A stretch of DNA of 17,274 nt, from assembly GCA_003649085.1 (NCBI GenBank), contig QMQV01000026.1, positions 1 to 17,274 on the forward strand, written 5' to 3'. Under the pieces are notes generated by a model that saw only the letters and a list, made by a program, of their open reading frames with translations, was not told the DNA's origin and did no database searches. Within the stretch, counting starts at the first letter, position 1; every line of letters begins with the position of its first letter. Both the position numbers and the translations under genes were made by a program. This document shows positions 14,647 through 17,274 of this stretch, one piece after another. This stretch comes from Thermoproteota archaeon. GTDB lineage: Archaea > Thermoproteota > Methanomethylicia > Methanomethylicales > B66-G16.

Positions 14647-14698
14647 GTCTAAACCATACAACCTCGTATCGCTTAGACAGTAGGCTAAAAGCCGAGGT
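14647..14698. repeat. interleaved inverted repeats in the divergent intergenic region
   Basis: GTCTAA (14647-14652) pairs with TTAGAC (14673-14678), and ACCTCG (14661-14666) pairs with CGAGGT (14693-14698). The two overlap between the kaiC-like promoter and the hydrolase start. They may be operator half-sites; as an RNA they would form mutually exclusive hairpins. Confidence 0.35.
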
Positions 14699-14725
14699 TT
14701 CGTATCTTAAGTTTTGTGAAGAGAG

Positions 14726-15619
14726 TTGGCTGTTGAAGAGCAGGATTTTAGGGTTTTTAACGGTGAAGGAGAGCTTTACCTTAGAAGGCTGTCTAAAGCA
14801 TTAGGAGAAGACAAGCTGAAGACCGTCCTTTTCCTCCACGGGGCTTTCCTGCCGAGCTCTATATGCTTTGACCCCAGCTTAGAAGGCTATAGCTGGGCAC
14901 GTCACTTGGCGTTAGAGGGGTTTGACGTCTACTTACTGGATTTTAGGGGCTTTGGCCTATCATATAAGCCTCATAGACATCAACCCGTATGTACCGTGGA
15001 TAATGCGCTAGCCGATGTCAGAGCAGCAGTCGAATACATTCTGGCTAAGTCTAAGACGAGCGCAGTAAGCTTAATCGGGTGGTCCTGGGGGGCTTGTATA
15101 GCTGGGCTTTTCGCAGGGAAATACCCTCATCTCGTTGAGCGCGTTCATTTACACGCCCCCATATTTGAGAGGCGCGATGAGCTTGCCGAGAAGCTCGAAC
15201 GCGAGGTATTGAGGTCTAGACGCGATGGATATGTTGGGGTAGCGTTAAGTGAGCTTAGGAAATGGCTTGGAGGTGTTGAAGACCGCGTTTTAAGCTCCTT
15301 AATCTCCACAATGTCTACAGGAGAAGTTACGTATCTCCCCCTCGGTCCATGGCTTTCAATGTATGAGCTGTTTAAAAGTGGAGAGCCCATTTTCAGCCCT
15401 AAGGACATCAGGTGTCCAGTTTTCATAACTAGAGGTGAAGAAGACCTCGTTGTCTCTAGAGATGGCGTTGTAAAGCTCTTTCGTTTAATACCGATAAGCC
15501 AAAAGCAGCTTGTGTTAGTTCAAGGCGGGGGGCATTTCATGCATTTAGAGGAGGAGAAGAATAGATTGAAGCTGTATAGGCTTTCAAGCTTTTTCTTATG
15601 TGAAGACTTTAAGTGGTGA
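14726..15619 (+). CDS. alpha/beta hydrolase
   Basis: This 297-aa protein shows the full alpha/beta-hydrolase layout. An oxyanion region F-L-H-G-A (36-40) comes first, then D-F-R-G-F-G-L-S (72-79). The nucleophile elbow G-W-S-W-G holds Ser120, the acid is Asp240 in G-E-E-D-L-V-V, and His270 lies in G-G-G-H-F-M-H. A lid-like helical segment spans about 150-200. There is no signal peptide, so it acts in the cytoplasm. The closest fold relatives are lipase- or esterase-like enzymes and PhaC-type synthases, but those synthases use a cysteine nucleophile. The substrate is unknown. The start is TTG 14726. It is divergent from the kaiC-like operon, with shared inverted repeats between. Confidence 0.85.
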   Translation: MAVEEQDFRVFNGEGELYLRRLSKALGEDKLKTVLFLHGAFLPSSICFDPSLEGYSWARHLALEGFDVYLLDFRGFGLSYKPHRHQPVCTVDNALADVRAAVEYILAKSKTSAVSLIGWSWGACIAGLFAGKYPHLVERVHLHAPIFERRDELAEKLEREVLRSRRDGYVGVALSELRKWLGGVEDRVLSSLISTMSTGEVTYLPLGPWLSMYELFKSGEPIFSPKDIRCPVFITRGEEDLVVSRDGVVKLFRLIPISQKQLVLVQGGGHFMHLEEEKNRLKLYRLSSFFLCEDFKW

Positions 15620-15661
15620 CTTCGGGAAAATAGCTTAAATACATCAATTATACAATGTGGC

Positions 15662-16420
15662 TTATATTCTTAAGGCTACGTTAATTAAAGAACTCCAGCT
15701 TTTAGCGTCTTCGGGTTCTTCAGATAAGGTTAATTCAGTAGCTCTGCCAAGCCCTTCTATGAGCATCCACCGCTCAAGAGGGGATGCGCACCTTAGCCTA
15801 CCGTATAGCGTAGTTATCTTAGCTACCTCTTCGTGTTCTTCAAGCTCGCTTATCTTCATAGCTGACCACGACGGCTTACTCCTTTCATAGACTTGTCTTG
15901 AAGACCTCTCGTAAATCGAATACACCTTAGTTACCATCCTCCCCTTACGCGACTTAACCAGATATTGGGGGTAGAGTATGGAGAGAGCTGGCCTTCTCCA
16001 AATGGACTTAAGCCTAATGACTAGTATTGTGCCCGAGGACAACATCGCGATAGCTGTATCGCCTAGCATAGCCCACGACGTCACGTGAGACACATTGCTT
16101 AATATCACAGCTGCTATTTCAAGCCTAGGCCTCATGTAGTCCGCTACGAAGAGCCATGAGATAACGCATGAAGCTAATGTTACACCGATGGCAGCTTTCA
16201 TATACCCGTAGTATAGCAACGCCATGACTATGACAAACAACACGGCAACGCATATCGCCATAGCTCCACGCATGTAAGAAGGCAGTACGTAGCTTGGAGG
16301 TATGAACTCGCATCTAGGAGGATACTCCCAAAAGGCTTCGAGAAAACCCTTCTTAATGCCACGAAGCCTCTTCTTAACGTAGCGTTTAGCTCCCTCGCCT
16401 AGCTTTTTAACAGACTCCAT
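15662..16420 (-). CDS. membrane protein of unknown function
   Basis: The 252-aa protein starts with a basic, helical cytoplasmic region (residues 1-35, rich in Lys/Arg). Two strong membrane spans follow at about 52-71 and 74-94, with a less certain hydrophobic stretch at 102-136. The remaining 110 residues are soluble and charged, ending in a helical segment. I do not recognise the family. The hairpin of two spans flanked by soluble arms recalls membrane-anchored scaffold or assembly proteins, but no catalytic motif is seen. The start is ATG 16420. The plus-strand frame at 15657-15890 is judged a shadow. Confidence 0.7.
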   Translation of the reverse strand: MESVKKLGEGAKRYVKKRLRGIKKGFLEAFWEYPPRCEFIPPSYVLPSYMRGAMAICVAVLFVIVMALLYYGYMKAAIGVTLASCVISWLFVADYMRPRLEIAAVILSNVSHVTSWAMLGDTAIAMLSSGTILVIRLKSIWRRPALSILYPQYLVKSRKGRMVTKVYSIYERSSRQVYERSKPSWSAMKISELEEHEEVAKITTLYGRLRCASPLERWMLIEGLGRATELTLSEEPEDAKSWSSLINVALRI

Positions 16421-16510
16421 CTAAGAAAAAGCACTGTTAGAAAAAGCCTTAAGTTTAGCTCCAATACTCTGGCTTAACGCTCTTTTCTCACATTTTTACC
16501 TAACTCGTCT

Positions 16511-16558
16511 CTTAGACACTAATCTCCACTATATGGATTTAGGATCACGATGTCTAAG
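16511..16558. repeat. spaced 8-bp inverted repeat CTTAGACA/TGTCTAAG
   Basis: CTTAGACA (16511-16518) and its exact reverse complement TGTCTAAG (16551-16558) lie 32 bases apart in the gap between the TGA-interrupted gene and the membrane protein. The second arm is also the loop of the hairpin at 16545-16564. No gene is seen in 16421-16576. Confidence 0.4.
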
Positions 16559-16564
16559 TCGTGA
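16545..16564 (-). terminator. 6-bp hairpin just after the TGA-interrupted gene
   Basis: TCACGA (16545-16550) and TCGTGA (16559-16564) are a perfect stem with an 8-base loop. The hairpin lies 12 bases beyond the TAG stop of the interrupted gene. It may protect or end the transcript. Its suitability as a selenocysteine-insertion element cannot be judged from this alone; it looks small for one. Confidence 0.3.
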
Positions 16565-16576
16565 GCTAAGCGGTCA

Positions 16577-16792
16577 CTAATTATAAACCTCGTTTTCACC
16601 TGGCATTACGGGCGGTAAGGCTTTAACTGCTTGAGAAGACCTATCCTCTAACACTATTTTAACTTCTAAGGGCTTATTGCCTTTTAACGCAGATATAGTG
16701 CCTCCTCCAGCGACATTATACGATGAAACTTCACAGATGGCTCAACTCCAAGAACTTTTAGCCCCAATCCTATACACCTTAACCAGCTTCAT
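16577..16792 (-). pseudogene. small gene interrupted by in-frame TGA (decayed, or recoded)
   Basis: From ATG 16792 the frame reads 16 codons (M-K-L-V-K-V-Y-R-I-G-A-K-S-S-W-S) and then TGA at 16744-16742. It continues open for 54 codons to TAG 16579-16577 with natural-looking sequence: A-I-C-E-V-S-S-Y-N-V-A-G-G-G, later P-L-E-V-K-I-V-L-E-D and A-L-P-P-V-M-P-G-E-N-E-V-Y-N. The second part has no good start of its own. A TATA-like box (16811-16820) sits at leaderless distance from ATG 16792. The frame is also open further upstream, to TTG 16888. Likeliest is a nonsense mutation. If TGA were read as selenocysteine, the site would be U-A-I-C. The family is unknown. Confidence 0.4.
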
Positions 16793-16810
16793 TTTCCCTA
16801 TGCGCCTACG

Positions 16811-16820
16811 CTTAAATAGC
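16811..16820 (-). promoter_or_regulatory. TATA-like box of the TGA-interrupted gene
   Basis: Minus-strand GCTATTTAAG ends 18 bases before ATG 16792, giving a start of transcription at or near that ATG. It supports the region once being, or still being, an expressed gene. Confidence 0.4.
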
Positions 16821-16894
16821 CCAGCTAACTTCGACGTAGCCTCTAAAAGGAGAGGTAGCAAAAGTTCTTTTTATTCGCTATTCCCAAAAATGCT

Positions 16895-17230
16895 TTAAGA
16901 CAACTTCTCCCCTGAGCTTATATGCGACAAGACTTTCTTAAGCTCCTCAACAAGCTTAGCGTATTCTTGCACACCACGGTCAGTTAGCTTGACAACTGTC
17001 CTGGGACCAAGCGAGGTGAAAACCTTCTTCTCCTCAACATAGCCTTTTTCACGAAGTCTCCTTAAATTGCTATCTAAGTCCCCCCAAGAGATGCTTAAGG
17101 CTTTTACGAGCTCAGCTTCGGTTTTAGGACCAAAGAGATAGAGGGTTGTTGCTATGAGAAAGCGCTTAGCATTCATAAGCTCTGGATTTAGCCTTTCCAT
17201 CTCTAAAGCCGATGAAGCGTTTTTAGCCAT
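16895..17230 (-). CDS. winged-helix transcriptional regulator (HTH_34-like)
   Basis: The 111-aa protein has a single winged helix. It runs from a helix with N-P-E-L-M-N-A-K-R-F-L-I (15-26), through L-S-I-S-W-G-D-L-D-S-N-L-R-R-L-R-E-K-G-Y-V as recognition region (45-65). The wing is F-T-S-L-G-P-R-T-V-V-K-L-T-D-R-G (71-86), followed by a C-terminal dimerisation helix. This pattern matches small archaeal regulators of the HTH_34 (PF13601) type, named from memory. The start is ATG 17230, with a weak GGTGG site. Its stop overlaps the extended frame of the interrupted small gene downstream, which may be its target or partner. No effector domain is present. Confidence 0.82.
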   Translation of the reverse strand: MAKNASSALEMERLNPELMNAKRFLIATTLYLFGPKTEAELVKALSISWGDLDSNLRRLREKGYVEEKKVFTSLGPRTVVKLTDRGVQEYAKLVEELKKVLSHISSGEKLS

Positions 17231-17274
17231 GGAGAGCCACCGCTAAAAGAAGAGCTTCCAAGCCTTGTTAACAC

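Noticed and set aside
16742..16744. TGA as a general sense codon (code change)
   Set aside because: TGA serves as a normal stop for other genes in the window, such as those ending at 639, 12458 and 15619.
16677..16898. 73-aa plus-strand frame
   Set aside because: It is antisense to the interrupted minus-strand gene and overlaps the end of the winged-helix gene; composition looks like a shadow and no start signals precede it.
1..17274. CRISPR array, rRNA, tRNA or intact insertion sequence
   Set aside because: No regularly spaced direct repeats, no recognisable rRNA or tRNA cores and no transposase gene were seen.

Overview
The window is archaeal. Genes are packed into operons with start/stop overlaps, GGTGA/GGAGG-type ribosome sites and many GTG/TTG starts. 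Several starts lie about 25 nt downstream of TATA-like boxes, as in leaderless transcripts. Regulators are of archaeal types (Lrp with a metal-binding-like tail, KaiC-like ATPase, winged helices), and the C1 genes point to a tetrahydromethanopterin user. AGG/AGA arginine codons and the gene families suggest an uncultured, probably thermophilic lineage of the TACK/Bathyarchaeia/Korarchaeia kind. The exact phylum cannot be fixed from this sequence alone.

Layout. (1) 1-7422, plus strand: a partial hydrogenase small subunit, then NuoC-, NuoD- and NuoH-like subunits of a group 4 membrane [NiFe] hydrogenase. Next come a poly-ferredoxin fused to an MvhD domain, a fused MetV-MetF methylene-tetrahydropterin reductase, methenyl-H4MPT cyclohydrolase (mch) and an ATP-grasp ligase resembling the methanofuran enzyme MfnD. 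Read together, this is a candidate membrane-bound device passing electrons between H2/ferredoxin and the methylene/methyl step of the C1 branch. MetVF appears to stand in for the F420-dependent reductase Mer. (2) 7423-7681: no intact gene, but a frameshifted 49-codon small ORF and an AT-rich palindrome. (3) 7682-9970, minus strand: a TTG-started radical SAM enzyme, a 101-aa unknown and a nucleotidyltransferase-fold protein. (4) 10045-10628, minus: a VapBC toxin-antitoxin pair. (5) 10752-11624: an Lrp regulator with a six-cysteine tail, divergent from a tiny leaderless ORF; the gap carries two perfect inverted repeats. (6) 11625-13252, plus: a PD-(D/E)XK-like plus double winged-helix protein, a GC-rich non-coding island that folds well as RNA, and a YkgJ-type cysteine-rich protein. 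(7) 13267-14567, minus: a KaiC-like ATPase overlapping an HTH-coiled-coil regulator. (8) 14726-15619, plus: an alpha/beta hydrolase. (9) 15662-17230, minus: an unknown membrane protein, a small gene interrupted by an in-frame TGA, and a winged-helix regulator.

The best candidate for an undescribed system is the hydrogenase/MvhD-fusion/MetVF cluster. The next best are the structured island at 12488-12743 and the TGA-interrupted gene at 16577-16792, where the TGA falls in a possible U-x-x-C position.
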